Below are positions 18,974 to 28,857 of a stretch of DNA of 64,000 nt, piece after piece. The notes beneath the pieces were generated by a model. The model was not told the origin of the DNA. It saw only the letters and a list, made by a program, of their open reading frames with translations, and searched no databases. The first letter of the stretch is position 1, and each line of letters starts with the position of its first letter. The stretch comes from Acetobacteraceae bacterium (GTDB lineage Bacteria; Pseudomonadota; Alphaproteobacteria; Acetobacterales; Acetobacteraceae): positions 1 through 64,000 of the forward strand of contig CANJLW010000019.1 of NCBI GenBank assembly GCA_947475245.1, in the 5' to 3' direction. Made by a program: the position numbers and the translations under genes.

Positions 18974-19933
18974 CTACTTGCACGCGTACGAGACGTTCAT
19001 CGCCGTGTCGATGTCGCGTACCACGGCCCATTTTTCCTTGTAGCTGATGGGCAGGAATTTCTCCTGCGGCGGGCTGGTCTTCTCGAATTCCTTTGCCAGC
19101 CCGGTGCCTTCCCATTTGAAGTTGAAGAACGCGGCCTTCAACTTCGCTGCAAGCTCCGGCTTCAGGTTATAGGCCAGCCCGTAACCGGTGGTCGGGAAGG
19201 TTTGGGAGACGTAGATCGATCGCAGCTTGGCCCCATCCGCGCCGCTGCGCGCGACCATGCGCTTCAGAACGGAGTTCGCGACGGCGGCGGCGTCATAGTC
19301 TTTGTTGATGACACCCAGAACGGAATTGTCGTGCTTGCCGGAAAACGCGGGCTTGAAGTCGCGATCGGCTTCCAGTCCGAACTTCGACTTCAGCAGCGCG
19401 GACGGGGCCTTGAAGCCTGAATTCGAGTTGGGGTCGGTGAAAGCCAGCGTGCGGCCTTTAAGGTCTTCGACCTTCTGGATCGGCCCCGCCGCCTGGACGA
19501 TGATTTCCATCTCGTAGCCGAACTCGTCCTTCAAGGACGACATCATGGTGAACGGCGCGAAGCCGGCACAGTTGACCGCCAGCGGAACCGATCCGGTGTT
19601 GAAGCCGGCGATGTGCAACCTGCCGGCGCGCATTGCCTCGATCTGCGCCGCGTTCGACTGGACCGGGAAGAAGACGACTTTCTTGCCGGTTTCCTTGGCC
19701 AGATGGGCGATGAACTCGTCCCAGACCTTGCGGTAGACTTCGGGGTCTTCGACGGGGGTGTAGGCGAAGATCAGGGTGGCCGGATCGACCTGTTCCTTTG
19801 GGTTGGTCGGGGTATCGGCGATCAGATCGCCGTCGGCGTCCTGGAACCGTTGATCGAGCGCATGTGCCGGCGTGACACACAGCAGCGCGGCGATCGCGGC
19901 GAATGCGATACCCAGGCGTTTGATCGGTTTCAT
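18974..19933 (-). CDS. phnD: Phosphonate-type ABC transporter periplasmic binding protein
   Basis: 319 residues with a signal peptide (1-25, ending PAHA). The mature protein has PhnD/PtxB-like features: [20 protein letters not shown], then [20 protein letters not shown] and the phosphonate-binding stretch [18 protein letters not shown] (DPxSxSG). It captures a phosphonate-like anion and delivers it to the PhnE/PhnC importer encoded directly downstream. It is the first gene of the cluster, so its expression is probably the controlled step; no PHO box was recognised in the 88-base upstream gap. Confidence 0.9.
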   Translation of the reverse strand: MKPIKRLGIAFAAIAALLCVTPAHALDQRFQDADGDLIADTPTNPKEQVDPATLIFAYTPVEDPEVYRKVWDEFIAHLAKETGKKVVFFPVQSNAAQIEAMRAGRLHIAGFNTGSVPLAVNCAGFAPFTMMSSLKDEFGYEMEIIVQAAGPIQKVEDLKGRTLAFTDPNSNSGFKAPSALLKSKFGLEADRDFKPAFSGKHDNSVLGVINKDYDAAAVANSVLKRMVARSGADGAKLRSIYVSQTFPTTGYGLAYNLKPELAAKLKAAFFNFKWEGTGLAKEFEKTSPPQEKFLPISYKEKWAVVRDIDTAMNVSYACK

Positions 19934-20021
19934 GACGCGGTCTCTCCGGATGGCCCAATTGGTCGGCGATATCGGTCCTTAGTCTGACCGCGGGAGAGGG
20001 TTCGTTCAAGGCGCGGCGGGA

Positions 20022-20843
20022 TTAAACCACGAGACCGCGCAGGCGCGTCGCCAATGTCGTCAGATCCGGTGTCGTCGCGGCGTCGGCGGTTACATTCATC
20101 AGATACCGCTTCGTAAAATTCTCCACGAATTTCGGGTCCTGAAGCTTCTTGATGTCCAGGCGCGTCGTGATGGCCTTTTCCTGCGCTTCCAAGGGTTGGA
20201 ACGCGATCTGTTTCGGAATGCCCAGTGCCGTTGTCACCACGTCGCGCATGACGGCATCGCCCAGGATCTGATCGGCCGAGGTGAACTTCGCGGCCTGCGC
20301 GCGGAATGTAAGCGCCTTGGACAGGCCGGGCGTCGATTTTTCCAGCGATTGGCGCCAGGAGAATTCAGCGAAGGCGCCGGCAACGGTGTCGATGACCTTG
20401 GGGTCTTTGATGACGCTGAGCCCCTTGGTCGCGAACTGGTAGGTTTTCACGACCGGCTTCCAGCGCAAATCGGTCAACTGATTGACGACGGATTTCGGAT
20501 CGGCGGGATTGGACATCAGCGCCTTGCGGGCCAGGGCGGTGAAATTTGCCTGATCGCCGAGGCCGTTTGCGATCAGAAGCACGCGCATCGCCCCCGGGTT
20601 GGCGAGCAACTGCCGCACGTCGGTGGCACCCTTGACCGCGGCGGTGAAGGTTTTGATGGCGCGCGCGACCTCGGGTTCCGCCGCTGTTCGCTTGATGTCG
20701 CGGGCCTGATCGCGTTCGGCCGTGGCCAGCGCGATAATCGGGCTTTGGCCGCTGCCCGCATTTCCGTTCAGCCCGTAAGCGGTTGCCAACAGGGATGGGT
20801 CAGACCCGAACAGGCTGCCGACGGAGGCTGGAAGCAGGCTCAT
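20022..20843 (-). CDS. DUF1217 family protein (flagellum-associated)
   Basis: 273 residues, no signal peptide. Helix-rich with repeated Ala/Lys/Asp motifs: DIKRTAAEPEVARAIKTFTA, QILGDAVMRDVVTTALGIP and KFVENFTKRYLM. This pattern (a domain ending in ALGIPKQIAFQPLEAQ followed by a final KRYL block) matches DUF1217, a family usually found in alphaproteobacterial flagellar clusters. No flagellar gene is nearby, so the gene is displaced or has another role. Its biochemical function is unknown. Confidence 0.75.
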   Translation of the reverse strand: MSLLPASVGSLFGSDPSLLATAYGLNGNAGSGQSPIIALATAERDQARDIKRTAAEPEVARAIKTFTAAVKGATDVRQLLANPGAMRVLLIANGLGDQANFTALARKALMSNPADPKSVVNQLTDLRWKPVVKTYQFATKGLSVIKDPKVIDTVAGAFAEFSWRQSLEKSTPGLSKALTFRAQAAKFTSADQILGDAVMRDVVTTALGIPKQIAFQPLEAQEKAITTRLDIKKLQDPKFVENFTKRYLMNVTADAATTPDLTTLATRLRGLVV

Positions 20844-20878
20844 GCCCCTACGATGCGCGCGCCGGGGTTAACGAAGGG

Positions 20879-22219
20879 TTAACCGCCGGCGACAAAACGC
20901 TCCAGCCAATGGATCGTATACTCACCGCTTTGAAATTCGGGGTCGTTTACGATGCGTTGGTGCAGCGGGATCGTGGTTTGGATGCCGACCACAGCGAATT
21001 CGTCCAGCGCGCGCCGCATGCGATTGATCGCTTCCAACCGGGTTGGGGCGTGGACGATCAGTTTCGCGACCATGCTGTCGTAATAGGGTGGCACGAAATA
21101 CCCGGCGTAGAGCGCCGAATCCACCCGCACGCCCAAACCGCCCGGTGCGTGGAACACGGTGACGCGGCCTGGTGTGGGAATGAAGGTATTCGGGTCTTCC
21201 GCCGTGATTCGGCATTCGATGGCGTGGCCGGAGAAGGTCACGTCTTTTTGCGTGTAACCAAGCTCCGCCCCGGCGGCGATGCGGATTTGCTCCCGCACCA
21301 GATCGACGCCGCATACCATTTCGGTGACGGGGTGTTCGACCTGCAGGCGGGTGTTCATCTCGATGAACGCGAACTGGCCGTCCTGATACAGGAATTCCAG
21401 CGTGCCGGCGTTGCGATAGCCGAGCTTCTTGAGGGCGGCGGTGGCGGTTTCGCCGAGAGCGTCGCGTTGTTCGGGGGAGATGGCCGGGGAGCCGGCTTCT
21501 TCCAACAGCTTTTGGTGACGCCGTTGCAGGCTGCAATCGCGTTCGCCGAAGTGCACGACATTGCCATGGCTGTCGGCCATGATCTGCAATTCGATGTGGC
21601 GGGGGCGATTGAGGTATTTTTCGATATAGACGGCGTCGTTGCCGAAGGCGGTGCGGGCTTCGGTGCGGGCGACGTTAAAGGCGTCATCGATTTCCGACGC
21701 GTCGCGGGCAACTTTCATGCCGCGTCCGCCACCGCCGGCGGCGGCCTTGACGAGCACGGGATAGCCGATCCGTTCGGCGACGGAGCGTGCCGTGTCGAGG
21801 TCGGGGACCTCTCCGTCCGATCCGGGGACCAGCGGAACGCCCAGGCTGGCCATGGCGGCTTTCGCCGCGATTTTGTCGCCCATCATTGAGATGTGCGCCG
21901 CGCTGGGGCCGATAAATGTCATGCCGTGGGCGTCGACCATTTCGGCGAAGGCGGCGTTTTCCGACAGGAAGCCGTAGCCGGGATGGATCGCGTCGGCACC
22001 GGTGATGGACGCGGCCGACAGGATCGCGGGGATGTTGAGATAGCTCTCCCGCGCCGAGGGGGGACCGATGCAGACGCTTTCGTCGGCCAGCCGGACGTGC
22101 ATGGCCTCGGCGTCGGCCGTGGAGTGCACGGCCACCGTCGGAATACCCAGCTCGCGACAAGCGCGCTGGATGCGAAGCGCGATCTCGCCGCGATTGGCGA
22201 TAAGGATTTTGCGGAACAA
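20879..22219 (-). CDS. accC: Acetyl-CoA carboxylase, biotin carboxylase subunit
   Basis: 446 residues, full length. It starts [20 protein letters not shown] with a TTG codon, since no ATG fits the family's N-terminus. ATP-grasp motifs: glycine-rich [29 protein letters not shown], catalytic [15 protein letters not shown] and [13 protein letters not shown]. It carboxylates the biotin on AccB in the first step of fatty acid synthesis. It begins 10 bases after the accB stop, in the order aroQ-accB-accC. The weak start codon may keep it below AccB in amount. Confidence 0.95.
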   Translation of the reverse strand: MFRKILIANRGEIALRIQRACRELGIPTVAVHSTADAEAMHVRLADESVCIGPPSARESYLNIPAILSAASITGADAIHPGYGFLSENAAFAEMVDAHGMTFIGPSAAHISMMGDKIAAKAAMASLGVPLVPGSDGEVPDLDTARSVAERIGYPVLVKAAAGGGGRGMKVARDASEIDDAFNVARTEARTAFGNDAVYIEKYLNRPRHIELQIMADSHGNVVHFGERDCSLQRRHQKLLEEAGSPAISPEQRDALGETATAALKKLGYRNAGTLEFLYQDGQFAFIEMNTRLQVEHPVTEMVCGVDLVREQIRIAAGAELGYTQKDVTFSGHAIECRITAEDPNTFIPTPGRVTVFHAPGGLGVRVDSALYAGYFVPPYYDSMVAKLIVHAPTRLEAINRMRRALDEFAVVGIQTTIPLHQRIVNDPEFQSGEYTIHWLERFVAGG

Positions 22220-22229
22220 GGGCTGGGCC

Positions 22230-22679
22230 CTATTCCACGATCATCAAGGCTTCGCCGTACTCGACCGGCGAGCTGTTTTCGACCAGGATCCGGGTTACGG
22301 TGCCGGACTTGGTGGCCTTGATCTGATTGAAGGTTTTCATGGCTTCGATCAGCAGCAAGGTTTGACCGGCGGACACCTGCTGGCCGACCGACACGAAGTG
22401 CGGAGAGCCGGGTTCCGGCGAAAGATAGGCAACGCCAACCATCGGGCTGACGATGGCGCCGGGGTGGCTGGCATTTTCGGCGGGCGCCGGCGCGGCGGGC
22501 GCGGGTGCCGCGACAACGACGGTGGCCGGCGCGGCAACGGCGGCAGCGGCGGGCGCGCCGCCACGAACGACGCGGATGCGGCTGTCCTTATCGGCGATTT
22601 CGATTTCCGTCAGGCCGGTTTCCATCAGGACGGCGGCCAAGGCGCGGATTGAATCTGGGTCGATCGGAATACGGGTCAC
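22230..22679 (-). CDS. accB: Acetyl-CoA carboxylase biotin carboxyl carrier protein
   Basis: 149 residues from a GTG that overlaps the aroQ stop (GTGA). An N-terminal helix pair ([16 protein letters not shown]) is followed by an Ala/Pro-rich flexible linker (about 41-70) and a biotinyl domain with the modified lysine K115 in [14 protein letters not shown]. The final residues are [10 protein letters not shown]. Biotin on K115 carries CO2 from AccC to the carboxyltransferase, whose genes are not in the window. A longer in-frame reading to 23297 covers aroQ in another frame and was rejected. Confidence 0.95.
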   Translation of the reverse strand: MTRIPIDPDSIRALAAVLMETGLTEIEIADKDSRIRVVRGGAPAAAAVAAPATVVVAAPAPAAPAPAENASHPGAIVSPMVGVAYLSPEPGSPHFVSVGQQVSAGQTLLLIEAMKTFNQIKATKSGTVTRILVENSSPVEYGEALMIVE

Positions 22680-23137
22680 GCACGTTCCTCCAGAATGTCG
22701 GCCATTGCTTGCAGCGCCAGCGCGTAGCCGCGGACACCGAGTCCGCAGATCACGCCGACGGCGGCCTTTGAGACGTAGGAGTGATGACGAAACTCCTCCC
22801 GCCGATGAATATTGCTGATGTGCACTTCGATCACCGGCAGTTCGACCGCCAGCAAGGCATCGAGCAGCGCAATCGACGTCGTTGTATAGCCCGCCGGATT
22901 GATCACGATACCGGCGGCTTTGCCGCGGCACTCCTGAACCCAGGTGACGATCTCGCCTTCGCTGTTGGTCTGGCGGAAATCGATGGCAAGGCCGAGTTGC
23001 TCCGCCGTTTCGGCGCAGAGTTGCTCGACATCGTCCAAGGTTGCGTGGCCGTAGATATGCGGCTGACGCAGGCCCAGCATATTGATGTTGGGTCCGTTGA
23101 GGACGACGATCAACGGTCGAGGATCGGATTGGGACAT
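22676..23137 (-). CDS. aroQ: Type II 3-dehydroquinate dehydratase
   Basis: 153 residues, normal for the dodecameric type II enzyme. [18 protein letters not shown] carries the flexible-lid Arg (R24) and catalytic Tyr (Y29). [16 protein letters not shown] and [18 protein letters not shown] carry the conserved substrate-binding Asn and catalytic His (H106). It converts 3-dehydroquinate to 3-dehydroshikimate in aromatic amino acid synthesis. The aroQ-accB-accC order is common in proteobacteria and links shikimate and fatty acid genes in one transcript. Confidence 0.96.
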   Translation of the reverse strand: MSQSDPRPLIVVLNGPNINMLGLRQPHIYGHATLDDVEQLCAETAEQLGLAIDFRQTNSEGEIVTWVQECRGKAAGIVINPAGYTTTSIALLDALLAVELPVIEVHISNIHRREEFRHHSYVSKAAVGVICGLGVRGYALALQAMADILEERA

Positions 23138-23186
23138 GGCTTATTCGCCTAGCACAGCAAAACGAGTCGGTCCAATCCGGGGCTGC

Positions 23187-23208
23187 GGGGGCTTCCCGCG
23201 AAGCCCCC
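23187..23208 (-). terminator. GC-rich hairpin downstream of the acyl-CoA dehydrogenase gene
   Basis: A perfect 9-base-pair stem (GGGGGCTTC / GAAGCCCCC) with a 4-base loop lies in the 95-base gap after the acyl-CoA dehydrogenase stop and before aroQ. No T-run follows on either strand, so it may slow transcription or protect a 3' end rather than act as a full intrinsic terminator. Confidence 0.45.
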
Positions 23209-23232
23209 GACCGGCGCAATCGACGGGCAGAA

Positions 23233-24387
23233 TCAGCCCGGCAGTTCGAGCACGTTCTTGGCGAGAATGTTGCGCTGAATCTCGTTCGATCCGGCATAGA
23301 TGGTGGATGGGCGGGATTGCAGGAACAATCCGGTCGGATTGAGTTCCCGGTTGCCCTCCATCGGTCCCAGACCGCCGCCGTATTCGCCGGAAATCTCCAG
23401 CATCGTCTCGGTGATGCGTTGAAACAGCTCTGTCTGGTTGATTTTCAGCATCGATACGTCGGGACCGAGTGTTTCCTTGCGGCGAACCTTTTCGACGAAG
23501 GTTTCGTAGAGGTCCTTGTGGTCTTCGAGGTCGAGGCGCAGACGCGTGTAGCGCTCCTGGAACTGCTCGTCGTCCCACACCGCCATGCGTTCCGCGAGGC
23601 CCTTCAACGCCTTCAGCGCATAGGCGGACTGACGCGGTGAGCCGGAACCGATCCGCTCGAAGCTCAGCAACGCCTTGGCCATGGTCCAACCCTTGTCGAT
23701 CTGGCCGACCAGGTTTTCCTTGGGCACGCGGACGTTGTCGAAGAAGGTTTCGCAGAATTCGTCAGCCATATCGATGTTGGTGATCGGGCGCACGGTAATG
23801 CCGGGCGTGTCCATCGGCACGAGGAGGAAGCTGATGCCTTCCTGCTTCTTGGCGTTCTTGTTGGTGCGTACGAGCAGGAAGATCCAGTTCGCGTCCATCG
23901 CGAGCGAGGTCCAGATCTTCTGACCGTTCACCACCCAATGGTCGCCGTCGAGTACCGCTTCGGTGCGCAGGGAGGCAAGGTCGGAGCCCGCGTTCGGCTC
24001 GCTGTAACCTTGGCACCAGATGTGCTCCCCGCTCAGGATTTTCGGCAGGAAGTGCTGCTGTTGCTCGGGCCGGCCGAACTTGATCAGCAGCGGGCCGATC
24101 ATCGTCATGCCCATGTCGTTCAGGCGGGCGCAGCCGTGGCGCTCTTTCTCTTCGAGGAAGATGAGCTGCTTGGAGGCGGAGATGCCCATGCCGCCGAATT
24201 CCGCCGGCCAGTTCGGGCAGAGCCAGCCCTTTTCCGCCAGTTTGAAATACCAGGGCTTGTTTTCGTTGAAATGCAGTCGGCTGGGCGGGTTACGCAGTTC
24301 CGGCGGATAGTTGTCCTGGATCCAGCCGCGTACGTGCGTACGAAACTGATCGTCGGACATCGCGTCGAGGTTTTCTGCGGCGGACAT
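23233..24387 (-). CDS. Acyl-CoA dehydrogenase
   Basis: 384 residues, full length. Flavin-binding signature IWCQGYSEPNAGSDLASLRT, DGDHWVVNGQKIWTSLA, the central beta domain ending DNVRVPKENLVGQIDKGW, and the C-terminal helical domain with SFERIGSGSPR and YAGSNEIQRNILAKNVL. It oxidises an acyl-CoA to the 2-enoyl-CoA and passes electrons to ETF. The subfamily (acyl chain or steroid side-chain type) is not clear. AGGAG precedes the ATG. The FadB-like gene about 2.2 kb upstream on the same strand could act on the product. Confidence 0.9.
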   Translation of the reverse strand: MSAAENLDAMSDDQFRTHVRGWIQDNYPPELRNPPSRLHFNENKPWYFKLAEKGWLCPNWPAEFGGMGISASKQLIFLEEKERHGCARLNDMGMTMIGPLLIKFGRPEQQQHFLPKILSGEHIWCQGYSEPNAGSDLASLRTEAVLDGDHWVVNGQKIWTSLAMDANWIFLLVRTNKNAKKQEGISFLLVPMDTPGITVRPITNIDMADEFCETFFDNVRVPKENLVGQIDKGWTMAKALLSFERIGSGSPRQSAYALKALKGLAERMAVWDDEQFQERYTRLRLDLEDHKDLYETFVEKVRRKETLGPDVSMLKINQTELFQRITETMLEISGEYGGGLGPMEGNRELNPTGLFLQSRPSTIYAGSNEIQRNILAKNVLELPG

Positions 24388-24470
24388 GGGCGGTCTCCTG
24401 ATCTCGGCTCTATTTCCCTGGCGAAGCCTTGCTTGAAGCGGTCAGCGTTGGCAACCCATTGGGGCGGGCT

Positions 24471-26522
24471 TCAAGTGCAATCCAGAGGTTCGAGAAGTGG
24501 CATCGGCGCCGTTGATCCAATGTCCGGCCCTAGGATTGGTTGATCAATCGGTTCAGCACCACATTCGATCAGGAATGCCGCGATCCGATTATAAACCTCA
24601 GGAGGCCGGGTTGGGTCGCCCGAATCACCACGCGGCACGAAAATGATGGTCTCGTAGCGGGCGCGGGTCAGCAAGACGCGATAGGTGTTGATCTGATTGG
24701 CTATTGCCTCGTCTTTGTGAGGCGTTTGCCATTTGGTTCCACGAAACTGGCGTACCCGCCAAGCGTTACGGCTTGGTTCTCGAACAAAGTCACTATCCCA
24801 GCACAGTCCGACATAGTCCAGTTCAAGACCCTGGCAACTAAACTCCGTCGCGACGACCTCCAGGGCATCCGAGGCTCTGACGTCCGCCGGAAATCTGTCT
24901 AGGAACCAGCGGGCAACGGCTGACGCATCCATATGAGGCAGTTCGGTGCCGAACCCCTCGGCGCGGATGCGAGCGGCACCGGAGCTTGCCAAAAGGCCAG
25001 CACGTCGCAAACCTCGCGCATTTGCACGAAGCCACTGCCGTAATGTGTTGGGGTCACGAGTGACCCGGAAGGGAATTTGGCCCGCCTGACGCGCGGTGGC
25101 GAGGGCACCCGCGGCGTCTCCTTCCAGCACGCGGTCAACCCATTGGGCCGCAGCGCCGTTACGAATCTGGCGCAACGGGATTGTCAAATGGAGGTCGGTG
25201 TTGATTGCCAGCCGAGGAAGCGGGCCTAGTTTTTGACGGGGATCGGATACCTGTTGAAGGTCGGGTGGCGCGCACACCTGCCAGACGCTGCCCTCTGCCT
25301 CGGCCAATCGAAGAGCATCGCCCCATTCCGCGAGCCCGCCTTCGCCGCCGTGGATTTCCTGACCGCCACCGACCAGGCACACGATGGCGCAAAAACCGGG
25401 ATGCCGGGCCATGGTTTCCAGCAAATGGGAGGGCTCTGACCGCGTGAGCGGCACGGGCTTGTCACGGGTTTTAGCAATCGCCCACGTGGCCGACCAACAG
25501 CGCTGCGCTTCATCCACAACGATAATCTGTTCGGCAGGTACGTGGGTTGGCTGCGCAACATAATGGTCGCGGAACTTGGGTAAGGCCTGAACTGCACTCT
25601 CCATCCTGCGGCGAGCATCACCGCGCTTGTCGCCGGCTGCCGCGGCATCCCGTGTCAGGGCTTCGCGCAGAACATGCACAAGCGTTGGATTCCCGGTAAG
25701 GTAGGTCCCGCGGCCGGCGTCGTCACTGCCGAAGATTGTGTTAAGGCCGCATAGCGTTTTCCCGGCGCCAGGAATCCCCGTGACGAATAGGATCAATCGG
25801 TGCCCTTGCGTTCTGGCCCTTTCCAATTCGCTCAGGATGGCATCCGACGTCGCGCGCAGGTTTGCGGCATCCGTACGGGCAACGCGAATCTCCGCAACGT
25901 TGTGCCGAGCGTAGAGCATACAGGCGGCGTCGACGATTGTCGGAACCGGTTGATACGGGGCGTCGAGCCACCGGACCGGATCGATCGGTGGTCCTGCGCC
26001 AACCGCCATCTTTGCCAAGTCCCTCAACAGTCCGGGCAGGGTCTCGGCATTGGCATCCTGAACGGGGGCCACACCGTGGCCGAGGATCAGCGGCAGCGTC
26101 GTAGGCGCGACGGGCGCGCATTCGGCGAGGAGGATCGGGACGATCGGGTTCCCGCGACATCCGGCGTGAAAGTCGTGAAGATCGATTGCATAGTCCTCGG
26201 CCTGCCGTCGATCTTCGGGCGAATGTTGCGTGCTGCCCACCTTTGCCTCGATCACGAAGATGGCGTCCCGAGCCAAAAGGATCACATCGGGGCGGCGACC
26301 GAGGCGAAGCATTGGGTATTCAAGCATAAGCCACCAGCCACCGGCTTCTGGTAGAGCGCCGAACGCATGCCGGAGCATGCGAATGGTTGTCTCCCACGCC
26401 CGCAGTTGCTGCGTCTCATTCAGACGAAAGTGCCTGATCTGGGCATGGGCAAGTGTACCGCAGACCACTGCGTCGGGCGTTGAAAGAAACCTAGCGACTG
26501 TTCCGGACCAGAATGCCGTCAC
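24471..26522 (-). CDS. PD-(D/E)XK nuclease domain fused to a DUF2075 helicase-like domain
   Basis: 683 residues. The N-terminal part has a restriction-nuclease-like core: E69, D79 in LGRRPDVILLARDAIFVIEA and E92-x-K94, the metal-binding triad pattern of NERD/PD-(D/E)XK nucleases. From about residue 225 comes a P-loop domain with Walker A VTGIPGAGKTLCGLN (248-256), Walker B IIVVDEAQR (333-341), a later TEFSCQGLELDYVGLCWDSD block and NTYRVLLTRARYETIIFVP, matching DUF2075/Schlafen-type helicases. It probably acts on DNA or RNA. Similar fusions occur in defence regions, but no partner gene is adjacent, so a defence role is inference. Confidence 0.75.
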   Translation of the reverse strand: MTAFWSGTVARFLSTPDAVVCGTLAHAQIRHFRLNETQQLRAWETTIRMLRHAFGALPEAGGWWLMLEYPMLRLGRRPDVILLARDAIFVIEAKVGSTQHSPEDRRQAEDYAIDLHDFHAGCRGNPIVPILLAECAPVAPTTLPLILGHGVAPVQDANAETLPGLLRDLAKMAVGAGPPIDPVRWLDAPYQPVPTIVDAACMLYARHNVAEIRVARTDAANLRATSDAILSELERARTQGHRLILFVTGIPGAGKTLCGLNTIFGSDDAGRGTYLTGNPTLVHVLREALTRDAAAAGDKRGDARRRMESAVQALPKFRDHYVAQPTHVPAEQIIVVDEAQRCWSATWAIAKTRDKPVPLTRSEPSHLLETMARHPGFCAIVCLVGGGQEIHGGEGGLAEWGDALRLAEAEGSVWQVCAPPDLQQVSDPRQKLGPLPRLAINTDLHLTIPLRQIRNGAAAQWVDRVLEGDAAGALATARQAGQIPFRVTRDPNTLRQWLRANARGLRRAGLLASSGAARIRAEGFGTELPHMDASAVARWFLDRFPADVRASDALEVVATEFSCQGLELDYVGLCWDSDFVREPSRNAWRVRQFRGTKWQTPHKDEAIANQINTYRVLLTRARYETIIFVPRGDSGDPTRPPEVYNRIAAFLIECGAEPIDQPILGPDIGSTAPMPLLEPLDCT

Positions 26523-26580
26523 GGGCGCCCACTAGCTCGAGCGCCCGAGAACATCCGACCCCTCTCCCCCAATCGCGCCG

Positions 26581-28689
26581 TCAAACGAACGGCGCGGGCT
26601 TCGCGTCACGGAACGACGTGCCGCTTTCCGCCAATTGCCGCAGCAACGGCGACGGTGCCCAGCGTTCGCCGTACTGCTGATGCCAGCTTGCGATCTGATT
26701 ATAGACCTCGCGCACGCCGATCTGGTCCGCCCAGAAGAACAGCCCGCCGCGGTAGCGCGGGAAGCCGAAGCCGTGCAGCCACATCACGTCCACATCGACG
26801 GTGCGATAGGCCTTGCCTTCCTCCAGGATACGGCACGCCTCGTTGACCGAGGAGAACAGGAGCCGGCACAGGATTTCCCGGTCGGTGAATTCCCGCTGCA
26901 CCACGCCCATTTCGGCGGAAACCTGCTTGATGATCGCCGCGACTTCCGGATCGGGATGCGGGGTGCGGTCGCCCTTTTCGTAACGATACCAGCCAGCGCC
27001 GGTTTTCTGACCAAACCGACCCATTTCGACCAATTTATCGGCGATCGGCAGCTTGCGGTAATTCGGGTTCGCCAGCGCCCGCCGCTTGCGGCCTTCCGCG
27101 CCGATGTCCAGGCCCGCGAGGTCGCCCACCGCGAAAGGCCCCATCGGATAGCCGAAATCGACCATCGCCTTGTCCACCTGCTCCGGCAGACAGCCTTCCT
27201 CCAGCAGAATCACCATCTCGCTGTTGAACGGCGCGCGCGAGCGGTTGGCAACGAAGCCGTCGGTGTTGCCGGCGATCGCCGAAATCTTCCCGATCCTCCG
27301 ACCCAGCGCCATCGCGGTGGCGACCGTTTCGAACGACGCCCGCGGCGGGCGCACCACTTCCAGCAGCTTCATCACGTTGGCCGGGGAGAAGAAATGCGTG
27401 CCCGCGACCTTGTCCGGGCGGCTGGTCACCGAGGCCAGATCGTCAAGGTCGAGCGCCGAGCTGTTGGAATACAGGAACGCGTCCTTGTTCATGACCTCGT
27501 CGAGCTTGGCGAAGACCGGCTTCTTGACATCCATCCGCTCGAAAACCGCTTCGACGACGACGTCGCAATCCGCGATGTCGTCGTAACCCGCCACCGGGTG
27601 AATGCGTGCCAGGCGGCGTTCCATCTCGTCCTGCGCCAGGCTGCCGCGCTTGACGGAGGTGGCGTAGTTGTTACGGATACGCTCCATCCCGCGATTGAGT
27701 CCTTCCTCCGTCGCGTCCATCAGGCGCACGTCGTAGCCGAAATCGGCGAAGGACATGGCGATGCCGCCGCCCATCGTGCCGGCGCCGATGACGGCGGGCT
27801 TGCTGAAATCGACCGGCTGCACGCCCAGCGGCATGTCCGGCAGCTTCGACACTTCCCGTTCGGCGAAGAACGCGTAACGCAGCGCCTTTGCTTCGTCGGC
27901 GTTGACCAGTTCGTCGAACAACTCTTGCTCGCGGCGAATACCGTCCTCGAACGGCAGCGTGCAGGCGGCCTCCACGGCCAGGATGCAGTTATACGGTGCC
28001 TTCTGATTCCGCGCTCGTCGGGCGATGGATTTCCGCATGGCGTCGAAAATGGACGGATCGGCCTTGGCTTCCCGATCGCGCACGCGGGGCAGCGGACGGA
28101 CGTCGATCTTCGTGCGGGCAAAGGCAATCGCGCCGGCCCGCAGATCGGTGCCCTCGGGCAGAACCGCGTCTAGGATACCCAGCTTTAGGGCTTCCGGCGC
28201 CGGTACGTGGCGGCCGGAGACGATCATGTCGAGAGCGGTTTGCGGGCCGGCGAGGCGCGGCAAACGCTGCGTGCCGCCACCGCCCGGAAGAATGCCGATC
28301 AGCACTTCGGGCAGGCCGACCTTCGCCGACGGGACGGCGACGCGATAATGACAGCCCATGGCGTTTTCCAGCCCGCCGCCCAGGGCGTAGCCGTGGATCG
28401 CGGCGACGATCGGCTTCGGGCTGGCATCCATCACGTCGTACGACCGCTCACCCAAGGGCGGACGCTTACGGTTCGTGCCGAAGCCGCGAATGTCGGCGCC
28501 GGCGATGAAGCTGCGGCCGTCGCCCATAAGGACCATGGCCTTGATCGAGGAATCCGCGTTCGCGCGGTTAAGGCATTCGATGATTCCGTCGGCCACGCCT
28601 GGCCCGAGTGCGTTTACGGGCGGGTAGTTGACGATAATGACGCCGATATCGCCGTCTTTTTCCAGGCGAACCACGGGTGAGTCGGTCAT
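26581..28689 (-). CDS. Bifunctional enoyl-CoA hydratase / 3-hydroxyacyl-CoA dehydrogenase (FadB/FadJ-like)
   Basis: 702 residues from MTDSPVVRLEKDGD. The N-terminal crotonase domain has the oxyanion-hole blocks SFIAGADIRGFG and HGYALGGGLENAMGCHYR and catalytic Glu in GLPEVLIGILPGGGGTQRLP. The NAD-binding domain begins AVIGAGTMGGGIAMSFADFG. C-terminal 3-hydroxyacyl-CoA dehydrogenase domains include THFFSPANVMKLLEVV and GFPRYRGGLFFWAD. It hydrates enoyl-CoA and oxidises the 3-hydroxyacyl-CoA in beta-oxidation. GAGGAAACCCC precedes the chosen ATG. The reading frame stays open upstream through the tRNA gene, which rules out the longer start. The partner thiolase is not in the window. Confidence 0.92.
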   Translation of the reverse strand: MTDSPVVRLEKDGDIGVIIVNYPPVNALGPGVADGIIECLNRANADSSIKAMVLMGDGRSFIAGADIRGFGTNRKRPPLGERSYDVMDASPKPIVAAIHGYALGGGLENAMGCHYRVAVPSAKVGLPEVLIGILPGGGGTQRLPRLAGPQTALDMIVSGRHVPAPEALKLGILDAVLPEGTDLRAGAIAFARTKIDVRPLPRVRDREAKADPSIFDAMRKSIARRARNQKAPYNCILAVEAACTLPFEDGIRREQELFDELVNADEAKALRYAFFAEREVSKLPDMPLGVQPVDFSKPAVIGAGTMGGGIAMSFADFGYDVRLMDATEEGLNRGMERIRNNYATSVKRGSLAQDEMERRLARIHPVAGYDDIADCDVVVEAVFERMDVKKPVFAKLDEVMNKDAFLYSNSSALDLDDLASVTSRPDKVAGTHFFSPANVMKLLEVVRPPRASFETVATAMALGRRIGKISAIAGNTDGFVANRSRAPFNSEMVILLEEGCLPEQVDKAMVDFGYPMGPFAVGDLAGLDIGAEGRKRRALANPNYRKLPIADKLVEMGRFGQKTGAGWYRYEKGDRTPHPDPEVAAIIKQVSAEMGVVQREFTDREILCRLLFSSVNEACRILEEGKAYRTVDVDVMWLHGFGFPRYRGGLFFWADQIGVREVYNQIASWHQQYGERWAPSPLLRQLAESGTSFRDAKPAPFV

Positions 28690-28772
28690 GGGGTTTCCTC
28701 GTGCATATTGGCAGCGAGGATAACCGCCGGCTTGTCGCGCGTCCATGGCGAGAGATGGGAGGGCAAGGGAGA

Positions 28773-28846
28773 TGGAGCGGGTGGAGGGAATCGAACCCTC
28801 GTAATCAGCTTGGAAGGCTGACACTCTACCATTGAGTTACACCCGC
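28773..28846 (-). tRNA. tRNA-Gly (anticodon TCC)
   Basis: A 74-base cloverleaf including the encoded CCA. Acceptor GCGGGTG pairs with CACCCGC, D-arm region TAACTCAATGGTAGAGT, and the anticodon arm TCAGC-CTTCCAA-GCTGA puts TCC in the loop. The T-arm carries GGGTTCGATTCCC. Discriminator base T, then CCA. It reads GGA/GGG-type glycine codons. Confidence 0.96.
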
Positions 28847-28857
28847 GTCGTCGCGAC

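Noticed and set aside
28690-28824. In-frame N-terminal extension of the FadB-like protein
   Set aside because: It reads through the tRNA-Gly gene; the ATG at 28689 has a good ribosome site and family-length product.
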